DNA from: Novosphingobium sp. 18050
GTDB lineage: Bacteria; Pseudomonadota; Alphaproteobacteria; Sphingomonadales; Sphingomonadaceae
Reading direction: 5' to 3'
Assembly: GCF_902706195.1 (NCBI RefSeq)
Contig: NZ_CACSJO010000012.1
Coordinates: 62,001 to 126,000 of the forward strand
DNA: 64,000 nucleotides
In this document: piece after piece, positions 8,451 to 22,038 of the stretch
Numbering within the stretch: the stretch's first letter is position 1
Layout: every line of letters begins with the position of its first letter
Notes under the pieces: model-generated
Databases searched by the model: none
Seen by the model: the letters and a program-made list of their open reading frames with translations, nothing else
Told to the model about the DNA's origin: nothing
Made by a program: the position numbers and the translations under genes

Positions 8451-9373
8451 AGGCTACCACCGCCGCCATCCGCCGCCCTCGCGCGCGCAAAGAACGCATC
8501 CTCGTCACCCCCGAAGGGATTTCGCTGCCGGTGATGGTGGCAGGGCGCGGGGCGCGGCTGGGCGCTTTGATCCTCGACCTGATCTTCATAGCCGTGCTGA
8601 TGGTCTGCTCGACGCTGGCGCTGGCCCAGATAGCCGGGGGCGTCGGCCAGTTCATGCGCGAGGCCGAGGGCAAGGGCGCCACGGCGCAGGCGCTGCAGTT
8701 CCTGATGATCGTGTGGATCGTCATCATGTTCCTGTTCCGCAACGCCTACTTCCTCTATTTCGAGTTAGGCCCGCGCGGGGCGACGCCGGGCAAGCGGCTG
8801 ACCGGCATCCGCATCGCCGCGCGCGACGGTGGCCGCCTGACCGCCGAGATGGTGATCGCCCGCAACTTGCTGCGCGATATCGAGCTGTTCCTGCCGATCC
8901 CGCTGATCCTGATGGCCGGCGCGGACAGCGGCATGGCATGGCTGGCGGCGGCGGGCTGGCTGAGCATCTTCATGCTGTTCCCCCTGTTCAACCGCGACCG
9001 CTTGCGCGCCGGCGACGTGATCGCGGGGAGCTGGGTACTGGAACGCCCGCGGCAGAAGCTGGAAGCCACGATGACGGCGGTGCAGACCCCGGTGGGCGAA
9101 GAAGCGCCCTCGCCCACGCTCAAGTACCGCTTCAAAGAGGCCGAACTGGCAGTCTACGGCGAATTCGAATTGCAGTCTCTCGAACGCGTGCTGCGCGATG
9201 ACCGTACCGAATCGATCGAAACCGTCTACCATACCATCGCCGCAAAAATCGGGCGCAACGACGGCTGGGGCGACGAGCGGCGCTTCCTGTCCGAATATTA
9301 CACCCAGCTGCGCGCGAGGCTGGAGGCGGGGATGCGCATGGGCCGGCGCAAAGCCGACAAGTATTCGGGATGA
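8447..9373 (+). CDS. RDD family membrane protein
   Basis: The 308-aa protein carries an RDD domain: R-G-A-R-L-G near residues 33-40, three or four membrane helices (about 38-62, 85-103, 138-175) and GATPGKRLTGIRI between them. A soluble C-terminal extension (about 200-308) follows. RDD proteins are small transporters or membrane scaffolds of mostly unknown substrate. It is the last gene of the operon; its ATG overlaps the SpoIIM stop and a start further upstream would only read into that gene. Confidence 0.85.
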   Translation: MKATTAAIRRPRARKERILVTPEGISLPVMVAGRGARLGALILDLIFIAVLMVCSTLALAQIAGGVGQFMREAEGKGATAQALQFLMIVWIVIMFLFRNAYFLYFELGPRGATPGKRLTGIRIAARDGGRLTAEMVIARNLLRDIELFLPIPLILMAGADSGMAWLAAAGWLSIFMLFPLFNRDRLRAGDVIAGSWVLERPRQKLEATMTAVQTPVGEEAPSPTLKYRFKEAELAVYGEFELQSLERVLRDDRTESIETVYHTIAAKIGRNDGWGDERRFLSEYYTQLRARLEAGMRMGRRKADKYSG

Positions 9374-9380
9374 CAACGCG

Positions 9381-9847
9381 ATGACCGAACCCCTGCGCAT
9401 CGTACCCGACGACCTGACCGGCGAAGCCGTACTCGCGCTGCTCCAGTTGCACCTCGACGAAATGCACCAGTGGTCGCCGCCAGGCAGCGTCCACGCAATG
9501 CCTGCCGCGCGCCTGCGCCAGCCGGACGTCGCGTTTTTCTCGGCGTGGGATGGTGAGACTCTCGCCGGGTGCGGCGCCATCAAGCACCTTGACGATGGCC
9601 ACGGCGAACTCAAATCGATGCGCGCTACGCCTGCATATCGCGGGCAGGGCGTCGGCAAGGCTATCCTCGCGCGGCTTCTGGCCGAGGCGCGCAGGCGAGG
9701 CTATACCCGCGTCAGCCTCGAAACCGGGCGCCGGCGGCCTTCCAGCCTGCCCACAACCTCTACCGCGCCCACGGTTTCGCCGAGTGCCCGCCTTTCGGCG
9801 ATTACATTTCGGACGAGTTCTCGATGTGCATGACGCTGCAACTGTAG
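9381..9847 (+). pseudogene. GNAT acetyltransferase with a one-base frameshift
   Basis: From the ATG at 9381 the reading frame codes for a normal GNAT N-terminus, including the acetyl-CoA loop RGQGVGKAIL (around residue 90) and VSLETG. After the GGG at 9726-9728 it falls into a nonsense tail ending at 9833. In the next frame the family C-terminus continues without a gap: APAAFQPAHNLYRAHGFAEC, then PFGDYISDEFSMCMTLQL and TAG at 9845-9847. One missing G in the run explains it. It is either a sequencing error in a G tract or a recent loss. It follows the RDD gene by 7 nt. Confidence 0.85.
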
Positions 9848-9907
9848 TGTCCGGCAGATACGGACATGGTGATTGACGCTGGCCGCGCGGCGACGATAAC
9901 TGCCCCA

Positions 9908-10426
9908 ATGGACATTCGTTTCGCGCAAGGCTCCGATGCCGCTCCGCTGGCCCGCCTGGGCACCGACAGTTTCGTCGCCAAGTTCGGCCACCTCTATCGC
10001 CCCGAGGATCTGGCGAATTTCCTAGCCCAGTCGCACAGCGAAGAGAAAGTCGCGAAGGAAATCGCCGATCCTGCCCTGCGTGTCGTACTTGCCGAGGATG
10101 ATGGCCAACTGCTTGGCTTCTGCAAGCTCGTGATGGACTGCGGCTGGCCCGAACATGCCCGCGGCACCAAGGTAATCGAACTCAAGCAGCTCTACACGGC
10201 CCCCGGAGCGACTGGACAGGGCATCGGCGCGCGGCTGATGGACTGGGCGCTGGCGGAAGCCGCCGGTTTCGGTGCCGACGAAGTCCAGCTCTCGGTCTAT
10301 TCCGACAATCCCGGCGCGCAGAAGTTCTACGCGCGCTATGGCTTCGGCAAAGTCGCGGACATCCACTTCATGGTCGGCGAAAAGCGCGATGAGGAGTTCC
10401 TCTTCGCTGCGCTCCTGCCGGACTAA
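9908..10426 (+). CDS. GNAT family N-acetyltransferase
   Basis: The 172-aa protein (start at the ATG at 9908, MDIRFAQGSD) has the GNAT fold with the acetyl-CoA binding motif TGQGIGARLMDWAL at about residues 104-117 and the C-terminal YARYGF typical of RimI/PhnO-like acetyltransferases. The acceptor is unknown. An ATG at 9866 would add 14 residues (VIDAGRAATITAP...) that do not resemble the family. It is 60 bp downstream of the frameshifted GNAT gene but is not its duplicate: the sequences differ throughout. Confidence 0.85.
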   Translation: MDIRFAQGSDAAPLARLGTDSFVAKFGHLYRPEDLANFLAQSHSEEKVAKEIADPALRVVLAEDDGQLLGFCKLVMDCGWPEHARGTKVIELKQLYTAPGATGQGIGARLMDWALAEAAGFGADEVQLSVYSDNPGAQKFYARYGFGKVADIHFMVGEKRDEEFLFAALLPD

Positions 10427-10435
10427 CCGGCACCT

Positions 10436-11446
10436 TCAGACCCACTTCAAACGGCGCAGCAGCAGGACTTCGACGACCAACAGCCCCGCGCACAGCCCGC
10501 TGATGATCCAGAACCCGTGCGACCCGGTCTGCGCCAGCGGAATGTCGCCTACGTTGATGCCCAGCAGCCCGGTAATGAAGGTCAGCGGCAGGAAGATGCC
10601 AGCAACCACGGCCAGCACATATTGCGTGCGCTGGCTGTTGGCGGCAGCGCGGGCGCGGATGTCGTCCTGCAGCACAATCGCGGATTCCTTACTTATATCG
10701 AGATCGTCGAGATAGCGGCGCAGGCGATCGATCGATTCGGCAATCTCGCGGCGGTCAAGGTCCTCGAACCACGCCGGCGCACCGTGGGCGATGGCCAGCA
10801 GCGCCTCGTGCTGGGGCGACATGTGCCGCTTCAGGGCCAGGCAATTGCGCCGAATCTGCACGATCTTGTCGAGCGTTTCGACCGCGTCGCTTTCGATCGT
10901 CTGATCCTCCAGCTTGTCGATCACCGCGTTCATGTCGAGGATGGCATGACTCATGCGTTCGATCAGGTGTTCGGTCAGCGCGGTGACGAGCGAGCCGGCG
11001 TCGACCGGGCCGAGACCTGCGTCGAGATCGCCCCGCACCAGCCGGGGCGTCTGCAGCGGGTCGCGCCGCAAGGTAATGACGCGCGACCCGTCGCTCCACA
11101 ACTGTATCGAGAGCATGTCCTCGGGCGCGGCGCCGGGATTGAAGTTGATACCCCGCAGCGTGGCGACGAGAGCCTGGCCTTCGCGGAACGCACGCGGACG
11201 GGTGGCGTCGCTGGTGAGCAGTTCGGCGGTCGGCTCGGAGATGGCGAGGCAGTCCATCAGCCATGCCTCGACGCTGGGATGGGTGCGCAGCAGGTGGACC
11301 CACAGGACCTCGCCTTCGCGAACGGGCTGCCAATCCTGCGCCGCCTCCCAACCGATTTCGCGCGCGCCGCCTTCGCCGTCCAGTACCCGGCCGAACAGGA
11401 GGGGCAGTTCGCGGTGGTCATCGTCGGTCAGCATTTCGTTCGTCAT
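10436..11446 (-). CDS. zntB: CorA-superfamily zinc/magnesium transporter, ZntB-like
   Basis: The 336-aa protein has a long cytoplasmic domain and two C-terminal membrane helices (about residues 275-295 and 308-328). The pore signature reads TGLLGIN; the G-I-N form instead of G-M-N is the one seen in ZntB, which transports zinc, rather than Mg-transporting CorA. The sequence before the first helix (LDDLDISKESAIVLQDDIRA) is the long pore-lining helix. It converges on the GNAT gene with 9 bp between stops and is divergent from ispG. The symbol rests on the GIN motif. Confidence 0.8.
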   Translation of the reverse strand: MTNEMLTDDDHRELPLLFGRVLDGEGGAREIGWEAAQDWQPVREGEVLWVHLLRTHPSVEAWLMDCLAISEPTAELLTSDATRPRAFREGQALVATLRGINFNPGAAPEDMLSIQLWSDGSRVITLRRDPLQTPRLVRGDLDAGLGPVDAGSLVTALTEHLIERMSHAILDMNAVIDKLEDQTIESDAVETLDKIVQIRRNCLALKRHMSPQHEALLAIAHGAPAWFEDLDRREIAESIDRLRRYLDDLDISKESAIVLQDDIRARAAANSQRTQYVLAVVAGIFLPLTFITGLLGINVGDIPLAQTGSHGFWIISGLCAGLLVVEVLLLRRLKWV

Positions 11447-11533
11447 CGCGCCTCAATGCCTCAATTCGCATGACGGCAAAAGCCGCACAGGATTCGGCTT
11501 CAATACGTCATCCGCAGCGCCTATAGGGGAGCC

Positions 11534-12664
11534 ATGTCTTCCATTCGTCCCTGGCGCGATATCGAGCGCCGCAAGAGCCGCCAGATCATGGTCGGTGCCG
11601 TGCCCGTCGGCGGCGATGCACCGATCACGGTCCAGACCATGACCAACACCCTCACGTCCGATGCCGGCGCCACGATCGACCAGATCCGGCGCTGCGAGGA
11701 CGCCGGGGCGGACCTGATCCGCGTCTCCTGTCCCGATGTGGAAAGCACTGCTGCCTTCCGCGAGATCGCCCGAGCGGCTCGGGTGCCGCTGATCGCGGAC
11801 ATCCATTTCCACTACAAGCGCGCGCTGGAAGCGGCGGATGCAGGCGCTGCCTGCCTGCGCATCAATCCCGGCAACATCGGCTCGGCCGAGCGTGTGGCTG
11901 AAGTGGTGCGCGCCGCCAAGGCCAATGGCTGCGCGATCCGCATCGGCGTCAACGGTGGCAGCCTGGAGCGCCATCTCCTCGAAAAGTACGGCGAGCCGTG
12001 CCCCGATGCGCTGGTCGAATCGGCGATGGACCACATCAAGCTGCTGCAAGACCACGACTTCCACGAATTCAAGGTGGCGGTGAAGGCCAGCGACGTGTTC
12101 CTCGCCGTCGCCGCCTACCAGGGGCTGGCCGATGCAGTGGACTGCCCGCTCCACCTCGGCATCACCGAGGCGGGCGGGTTGATCGGCGGCACCGTCAAGT
12201 CCTCGATCGGCATGGGCATGCTACTGTGGTCGGGCATCGGCGACACCTTGCGCGTTTCGCTTTCGGCAGAGCCGGAAGAAGAAGTGCGGGTCGGCTTCGA
12301 GATGCTCAAGGCGCTGGGCCTGCGCACGCGCGGCGTGCGCGTCGTCTCCTGCCCCTCCTGCGCGCGGCAGGGCTTCGACGTGATCCGCACCGTTGAGGCG
12401 CTGGAAGAGCGCTTGCAGCACATCAAGACACCGCTCTCGCTCTCGGTCCTGGGCTGCGTCGTCAACGGCCCCGGCGAAGCGCGCGAAACCGACATCGGCC
12501 TGACCGGCGGCGGCAACGGCAAGCACATGGTGTATCTCTCCGGCGTCTCCGACCACACCATCCAGAGCGAGACGATGCTCGATCACATCGTGTCGCTGGT
12601 GGAAGCCAAAGCCGCCGAGATCGAAGCCGCCGAAGCAGAAGCGGCCGCCGTCGCGGCGGAGTGA
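11534..12664 (+). CDS. ispG: 4-hydroxy-3-methylbut-2-enyl diphosphate synthase (flavodoxin)
   Basis: The 376-aa enzyme makes HMBPP from the cyclic diphosphate MEcPP in the non-mevalonate isoprenoid pathway. The [4Fe-4S] ligands are Cys273, Cys276 and Cys308, with the fourth ligand Glu315 in CVVNGPGEA; spacing equals that of E. coli IspG. The N-terminal TIM barrel shows [10 protein letters not shown] and [10 protein letters not shown]. The last 25 residues are an Ala/Glu-rich tail. GGGGAG precedes the ATG. It is followed by two hairpins. Confidence 0.96.
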   Translation: MSSIRPWRDIERRKSRQIMVGAVPVGGDAPITVQTMTNTLTSDAGATIDQIRRCEDAGADLIRVSCPDVESTAAFREIARAARVPLIADIHFHYKRALEAADAGAACLRINPGNIGSAERVAEVVRAAKANGCAIRIGVNGGSLERHLLEKYGEPCPDALVESAMDHIKLLQDHDFHEFKVAVKASDVFLAVAAYQGLADAVDCPLHLGITEAGGLIGGTVKSSIGMGMLLWSGIGDTLRVSLSAEPEEEVRVGFEMLKALGLRTRGVRVVSCPSCARQGFDVIRTVEALEERLQHIKTPLSLSVLGCVVNGPGEARETDIGLTGGGNGKHMVYLSGVSDHTIQSETMLDHIVSLVEAKAAEIEAAEAEAAAVAAE

Positions 12665-12678
12665 TCCAGGTTTAGGCA

Positions 12679-12702
12679 GCGCGAGGGTCATTACCCTCGC
12701 GC
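12679..12702 (+). terminator. Short hairpin after ispG
   Basis: A perfect 10-bp inverted repeat (GCGCGAGGGT / ACCCTCGCGC) with a CATT loop lies 15 bp after the ispG stop. No U run follows, so it may be an mRNA 3'-end stabiliser rather than a terminator. Confidence 0.5.
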
Positions 12703-12756
12703 CGCCGGGTCTTCCGGCGCAGCAACGGGGGGATTATCGAGCCCTCCCTTTCATCC

Positions 12757-12779
12757 CGCTCAGGCTGAGCCTGTCGAAG
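12757..12779. repeat. Copy of a sphingomonad intergenic palindromic element (partial)
   Basis: CTCAGGCTGAGCCTGTCGAAG matches one side of the perfect palindrome at 35657-35685. The shared core is GCTGAGCCTGTCGAA or its complement. Elements of this type are scattered between genes in sphingomonad genomes. Confidence 0.6.
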
Positions 12780-12836
12780 CCCCCGAAGCAGGATGCCAAG
12801 CCCGCCCCCTTCCACAAGCGGTGTAGCTCAAAAGCA

Positions 12837-12870
12837 AAAAGCCCCGCCGGATCGCTCCGGCGGGGCTTTT
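12837..12870. terminator. Bidirectional terminator between ispG and rpoC
   Basis: A perfect 14-bp stem (AAAAGCCCCGCCGG and its complement) with a 6-nt loop starts with four A and ends with four T. It can therefore end transcription from rpoC on the minus strand and from ispG on the plus strand. It begins 31 bp beyond the rpoC stop. Confidence 0.9.
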
Positions 12871-12900
12871 CGTTTGCCTGTCAGGCGGGAGACGTAAGGC

Positions 12901-17196
<4,296 letters not shown>

Positions 17197-17238
17197 AGTT
17201 TCATTCCCCTGGGGGTGAATTCTCTAGGCGGTGTGAAA

Positions 17239-17265
17239 GAGCGCTGTCTTCGGGAGACAGCGCTC
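17239..17265 (-). promoter_or_regulatory. Hairpin in the rpoB-rpoC intercistronic gap
   Basis: A perfect 11-bp inverted repeat (GAGCGCTGTCT / AGACAGCGCTC, 5-nt loop) fills the short gap between rpoB and rpoC. It has no U run and so is probably not a terminator; RNase processing or mRNA protection between the cistrons is possible. Confidence 0.55.
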
Positions 17266-17271
17266 CGAGGT

Positions 17272-20200
17272 TCACTCCGCCGCGATCGCGATGCCGTCGT
17301 CGTCCCTGTCGACGGACGACAGTTCGACGTTGAGGCCCAGCGAGCGCATTTCCTTGACGAGCACGTTGAAGCTCTCGGGAATGCCGGCTTCGAAGGTGTC
17401 GTCACCCTTGACGATCGCTTCGTAGACCTTGGTGCGTCCGACAACGTCGTCCGACTTCACCGTCAGCATTTCCTGCAGAGTGTACGCCGCGCCGTAGGCC
17501 TGGAGTGCCCAGACCTCCATCTCACCGAAGCGCTGGCCACCGAACTGCGCCTTACCGCCCAGCGGCTGCTGGGTGACGAGGGAGTACGGACCGATCGAAC
17601 GGGCGTGGATCTTGTCGTCGACAAGGTGGTGCAGCTTCAACATGTAGATGATGCCCACGGTGACCATACGGTCGAACTTGTCGCCCGTGCGGCCGTCGTA
17701 GAGGTGCGACTGGCCCGACTTGTGCAGACCTGCCAGCTCCAGCATGTCCGCCACGTCGGCCTCGACCGCGCCGTCGAACACCGGAGTGCCCATCGGAACG
17801 CCCTTGGTGACGTTGTTGGCCAGTTCGAGCAGCGACTCGGTGTCGCGGTTCTTGATGTCCTCTGCGTAGTGCTCACCGTAGATCGTCATCAGACGCTCGC
17901 GAACCGCTTCCGGCGGCGCTGCGGCTTCCGGATCGGGGTTGGCGTGGCGCCAGTCTTCCAGGGCCTGCTTAACCTGCTGGCCCAGACCGCGTGCGGCCCA
18001 GCCCAGGTGGGTCTCGAAGATCTGACCGACGTTCATGCGCGAAGGCACACCCAGCGGGTTCAGCACGAGGTCGACCGGCGTACCGTCCTCGAGGAACGGC
18101 ATGTCCTCGACCGGCAGGATGCGCGAAATGACACCCTTGTTACCGTGACGGCCGGCCATCTTGTCGCCCGGCTGCAGCTTGCGCTTCACCGCCACGAAGA
18201 CCTTGACCATCTTGAGCACGCCCGGAGCCAGTTCGTCGCCGCGCTCCAGCTTCTCCTTGCGATCCTCGAACTTCTCCTGGATCGCCTTCACGGTGGCGTC
18301 GTACTGGGCCTTAACGGCTTCCAGCTGCGACTGCATGTGATCGTCCGCAACGGCGAACTTCCACCACTCATGACGCTCGGCTTCACCCAGGAGTTCCTCG
18401 GTGATCTCGACGCCCTTCTTCAGACCCTTGGGGGCCGAAGCGGCGGTCTGGCCGATCAGCATGTCGCGCAGACGGTTGTAGGTGGCGCGGTTGAGGATCG
18501 CACGCTCGTCCTCGCGGTCCTTGGCGAGGCGTTCGATTTCCTCGTTCTGGATGGCGCGGGTACGGTCGTCGATCTCGATGCCGTGGCGGTTGAAGACGCG
18601 AACGTCGACAATCGTGCCCGACACGCCCGGCGGCAGGCGAAGCGAGGTGTCACGCACGTCGCTGGCCTTTTCGCCGAAGATCGCGCGCAGCAGCTTCTCT
18701 TCCGGGGTCATCGGCGATTCGCCCTTGGGCGTGATCTTGCCGACGAGGATGTCACCCGGGTGCACTTCGGCGCCCACGTAGACGATGCCCGCCTCGTCGA
18801 GGTTGCGCAGGGCTTCCTCGCCGACGTTCGGGATATCGCGGGTGATGTCCTCAGGCCCCAGCTTGGTATCGCGGGCCATCACTTCGAACTCGTCGATGTG
18901 GATCGACGTGAACACGTCGTCCTTCACGATCCGCTCGGAGATGAGGATGGAGTCCTCGTAGTTGTAGCCGTTCCACGGCATGAACGCGACGAGGCTGTTG
19001 CGGCCCAGCGCCAGCTCACCCAGCTCGGTCGAGGGACCGTCGGCGAGGATGTCGCCCTTCTGGATGATGTCGCCCACCTTCACCAGCGGACGCTGGTTGA
19101 TGCAGGTCGACTGGTTGGAACGCTCGAACTTCTGCAGGCGGTAGATGTCGACGCCGGACTTGCCGGCTTCGATGTCGCCCGAAGCGCGGATGACGATACG
19201 CGTCGCGTCGACCTGATCGACCACGCCGGCGCGGCCTGCCGAGATCGCAGCGCCCGAATCGCGTGCAACGGTCTCTTCCATGCCGGTGCCCACGAAGGGA
19301 GCGTCGGCCTGCACGAGCGGCACGGCCTGACGCTGCATGTTCGAGCCCATGAGTGCGCGGTTGGCGTCATCGTTTTCCAGGAACGGAATGAGCGATGCGG
19401 CGACCGAGACGAGCTGCTTGGGCGAAACGTCCATCAGGGTGACCTGATCGCGCGGGCTCATCACGAATTCGCCGTTCTGACGGGCCGAGACGAGTTCTTC
19501 CGCGAACGAGCCGTCCTCGTTGGTGCCGGCCGAAGCCTGCGCCACCGTGTGCTTCTGCTCTTCCATGGCGGAGAGGTAGACGACCTGCCCGGTCACCTTG
19601 CCGTCGATCACCTTGCGGTACGGCGTCTCGATGAAGCCGTACTTGTTGACGCGGGCGAAAGTCGACAGCGAGTTGATCAGACCGATGTTCGGGCCTTCCG
19701 GCGTCTCAATCGGGCAGATGCGGCCGTAGTGGGTCGGGTGAACGTCGCGGACTTCGAAGCCGGCGCGCTCACGGGTCAGACCGCCCGGGCCCAAGGCCGA
19801 AACACGGCGCTTGTGGGTGACTTCCGAAAGCGGGTTGGTCTGGTCCATGAACTGCGAGAGCTGCGAGGAACCGAAGAACTCACGCACTGCGGCCACGGCG
19901 GGCTTGGCGTTGATGAGGTCGTTCGGCATGACCGTCGACACGTCGACCGACGACATGCGCTCCTTAACAGCGCGCTCCATGCGGAGCAGGCCGACGCGGT
20001 ACTGGTTTTCCAGCAGCTCGCCCACCGAACGCACACGGCGGTTGCCGAGGTTGTCGATGTCGTCGATTTCGCCCTTGCCGTCCTTGAGGCCGACCAGTTC
20101 CTTGACGACAGCGAGGATGTCCTCGTTGCGCAGGGTGGTGACCGTGTCCTCGGCGTCGAGGCCAAGGCGCATGTTCAGCTTCACGCGGCCCACGGCCGAG

Positions 20201-21426
20201 AGGTCGTAGCGGTCGGCGTCGAAGAACAGGCCGTCGAAGAGGGCTTCGGCGGTTTCCTTCGTCGGCGGCTCGCCCGGACGCATGACCTTGTAGATGGCCT
20301 CGAGGCCCATCTCGCGGTTCTCGGCCTTGTCGGCCTTCATGGTGTTGCGGATCCAGGGGCCGGTGTTGACTTCGTCGATGTCGAGCAGAGCGATTTGGTC
20401 GATGCCGGCATGGTCGAGCGCTTCGAGGTTCTCAGGCGAAACTTCGTCGCCTGCCTCGATGTAGATGCGGCCCGTGGACTCGTCGATCAGGTCGACGGCC
20501 GAGTAGCGACCGAAGATTTCGTCGGTCGGGATCAGCAGTTCTTCCAGACCGTCCTTGAGCGCCTTGTTGGCGGCGCGCGGGGAGATCTTGGTGTCGGCGG
20601 CGAAGATCACTTCGCCCGACTTGGCGTCGACCACGTCGAAGGTCGGCTTCGCACCGCGCCATGCCTCGGGGGTGTAGGGCAGGCGCCAGCCGCCATCGCC
20701 GCGCTTCCACGTGATGGTCTGGTAGAAGTGATCGAGGATCTGCTCGGAATCGAGACCCAGGCCGTACAGCAGCGCGGTGACCGGCAGCTTGCGCTTGCGG
20801 TCGATACGCACGTTGACGATGTCCTTGGCGTCGAACTCGAAGTCGAGCCACGAACCACGGTAGGGAATAACGCGCGCGGCGAACAGGAACTTGCCCGAAG
20901 CGTGGGTCTTGCCGCGGTCATGGTCGAACAGGACGCCCGGCGAACGGTGCATCTGCGAAACGATGACGCGCTCAGTGCCGTTGATGAAGAAGGTGCCGTT
21001 TTCCGTCATCAGGGGCATGTCGCCCATGTAGACGTCCTGCTCCTTGATATCGAGGACCGAGCGGGTCTCGGTCTCGGCGTCCACTTCGAACACGATCAGG
21101 CGCAGCGTGACCTTCATCGGCGCGGCGTAGGTGATGCCGCGCTGGCGGCACTCGGTCACGTCGTACTTGGGGTCTTCCAGCTCGTAGTGGACGAAGTCCA
21201 GCTCGCTGGTGCCCGCGAAGTCGCGGATCGGGAAAACCGAGCGCAGGGTCTTCTCCAGGCCCGACACGTAGCCGGTTGCCGGATCGGAGCGCAGGAACTG
21301 TTCGTAGCTCTCGCGCTGAACCTCGATCAGGTTGGGCATCTGGACGACTTCGTGGATGTCGCCAAAGATCTTGCGGATGCGCTTCTTGGGCGATCGCGCT
21401 GCGGTGTCGATGGGCTTGGTGGCCAT
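17272..21426 (-). CDS. rpoB: DNA-directed RNA polymerase beta subunit
   Basis: The 1384-aa subunit starts at the ATG at 21426 ([22 protein letters not shown]); the frame is open for 32 more upstream codons that do not belong to the family. The rifampicin-binding region is recognisable ([22 protein letters not shown], then [19 protein letters not shown]), as is the C-terminal [13 protein letters not shown]. In most bacteria rplL directly precedes rpoB; here rplJL lie over 4 kb away on the opposite strand and rpoB has its own promoter. Confidence 0.98.
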   Translation of the reverse strand: MATKPIDTAARSPKKRIRKIFGDIHEVVQMPNLIEVQRESYEQFLRSDPATGYVSGLEKTLRSVFPIRDFAGTSELDFVHYELEDPKYDVTECRQRGITYAAPMKVTLRLIVFEVDAETETRSVLDIKEQDVYMGDMPLMTENGTFFINGTERVIVSQMHRSPGVLFDHDRGKTHASGKFLFAARVIPYRGSWLDFEFDAKDIVNVRIDRKRKLPVTALLYGLGLDSEQILDHFYQTITWKRGDGGWRLPYTPEAWRGAKPTFDVVDAKSGEVIFAADTKISPRAANKALKDGLEELLIPTDEIFGRYSAVDLIDESTGRIYIEAGDEVSPENLEALDHAGIDQIALLDIDEVNTGPWIRNTMKADKAENREMGLEAIYKVMRPGEPPTKETAEALFDGLFFDADRYDLSAVGRVKLNMRLGLDAEDTVTTLRNEDILAVVKELVGLKDGKGEIDDIDNLGNRRVRSVGELLENQYRVGLLRMERAVKERMSSVDVSTVMPNDLINAKPAVAAVREFFGSSQLSQFMDQTNPLSEVTHKRRVSALGPGGLTRERAGFEVRDVHPTHYGRICPIETPEGPNIGLINSLSTFARVNKYGFIETPYRKVIDGKVTGQVVYLSAMEEQKHTVAQASAGTNEDGSFAEELVSARQNGEFVMSPRDQVTLMDVSPKQLVSVAASLIPFLENDDANRALMGSNMQRQAVPLVQADAPFVGTGMEETVARDSGAAISAGRAGVVDQVDATRIVIRASGDIEAGKSGVDIYRLQKFERSNQSTCINQRPLVKVGDIIQKGDILADGPSTELGELALGRNSLVAFMPWNGYNYEDSILISERIVKDDVFTSIHIDEFEVMARDTKLGPEDITRDIPNVGEEALRNLDEAGIVYVGAEVHPGDILVGKITPKGESPMTPEEKLLRAIFGEKASDVRDTSLRLPPGVSGTIVDVRVFNRHGIEIDDRTRAIQNEEIERLAKDREDERAILNRATYNRLRDMLIGQTAASAPKGLKKGVEITEELLGEAERHEWWKFAVADDHMQSQLEAVKAQYDATVKAIQEKFEDRKEKLERGDELAPGVLKMVKVFVAVKRKLQPGDKMAGRHGNKGVISRILPVEDMPFLEDGTPVDLVLNPLGVPSRMNVGQIFETHLGWAARGLGQQVKQALEDWRHANPDPEAAAPPEAVRERLMTIYGEHYAEDIKNRDTESLLELANNVTKGVPMGTPVFDGAVEADVADMLELAGLHKSGQSHLYDGRTGDKFDRMVTVGIIYMLKLHHLVDDKIHARSIGPYSLVTQQPLGGKAQFGGQRFGEMEVWALQAYGAAYTLQEMLTVKSDDVVGRTKVYEAIVKGDDTFEAGIPESFNVLVKEMRSLGLNVELSSVDRDDDGIAIAAE

Positions 21427-21688
21427 GAGCTGGTCTTGCCTCTTCGCTTCTTTGAGGACCGATTCGCGAATGGAACCGGGCCGGAAAATTTCGTCGTCGC
21501 GAGAACGATGCACCTGCCGCAAAGCAGGCTATCCGAAACGCGAAAAGGCCGCCCGGCACGCGGAATTCCTGGATAGGAGGTCCCTGCGGCCAGCAGCCTT
21601 ACACGTCGGATAAATCCCGGACCGCTTCCTTCCGTGGCCTGTCCCCGCGCATGGACCTGCCTTGCTCGAAGCGACCGAGCGAGGCCGC

Positions 21689-21717
21689 CATATAGGATCG
21701 GGCAGGGGCCGTGTCAA
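21689..21717 (-). promoter_or_regulatory. Sigma-70-type promoter of rpoBC
   Basis: On the minus strand TTGACA (21717-21712) is followed after exactly 17 bp by TATATG (21694-21689). Transcription would start near 21682 and leave a leader of about 255 nt before rpoB. This explains how rpoBC are expressed without rplJL upstream. Confidence 0.75.
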
Positions 21718-21868
21718 ACGCGTGATGCTGGCGCAGCAGCGCAATGAGGCAGGATTGCGTTCCCAACCTCGTGAAACCATGCCTTTGCCCACGAACACTA
21801 TGAAGCAGTTGCAACTTGAGGATCCAAGGGCGCGAAAGGCGACACGCCGGCACCCCCTCCACAAGCTG

Positions 21869-21909
21869 TACGCCAGATGAACACCAGTCAATTTCGTTCA
21901 TCTGGCGTA
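21869..21909. repeat. Perfect 14-bp inverted repeat, 13-bp spacer
   Basis: TACGCCAGATGAAC (21869-21882) and its exact complement (21896-21909) flank 13 bp. It lies about 150 bp upstream of the rpoB promoter and 130 bp upstream of the plus-strand gene. It has no T run on either side, so an operator or a processing hairpin is as likely as a terminator. Confidence 0.6.
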
Positions 21910-22038
21910 AATGCAGCAATTACAGCCAACAACCCGGACATAACCGAAAGTATCAACTCGTCGCACTTAACAGTTCGACTTGGCCTGTATTGCGCGATGT
22001 GAAGGGCCCGACAGTGCATTTCGCGCATTGTCTCTCGC

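Larger units (their letters stand above)
21427..22038. other. 612-bp divergent intergenic region between rpoB and a membrane-protein gene
   Basis: It holds the rpoB promoter and leader on the minus strand and a 14-bp perfect inverted repeat at 21869-21909. Apart from these nothing is recognised; short open frames here have no initiation signal or family likeness. Confidence 0.6.

Noticed and set aside
21427..21522. Longer rpoB start adding 32 residues
   Set aside because: The added residues do not belong to Rpo[23 protein letters not shown] is the expected N-terminus.
21689..21697. Counting the rpoB box (TCCTATATG) as a member of the flagellar promoter set
   Set aside because: It has a perfect TTGACA at 17 bp and is a normal sigma-70 promoter. 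It also warns that TCC before the -10 is not by itself specific for flagellar genes.
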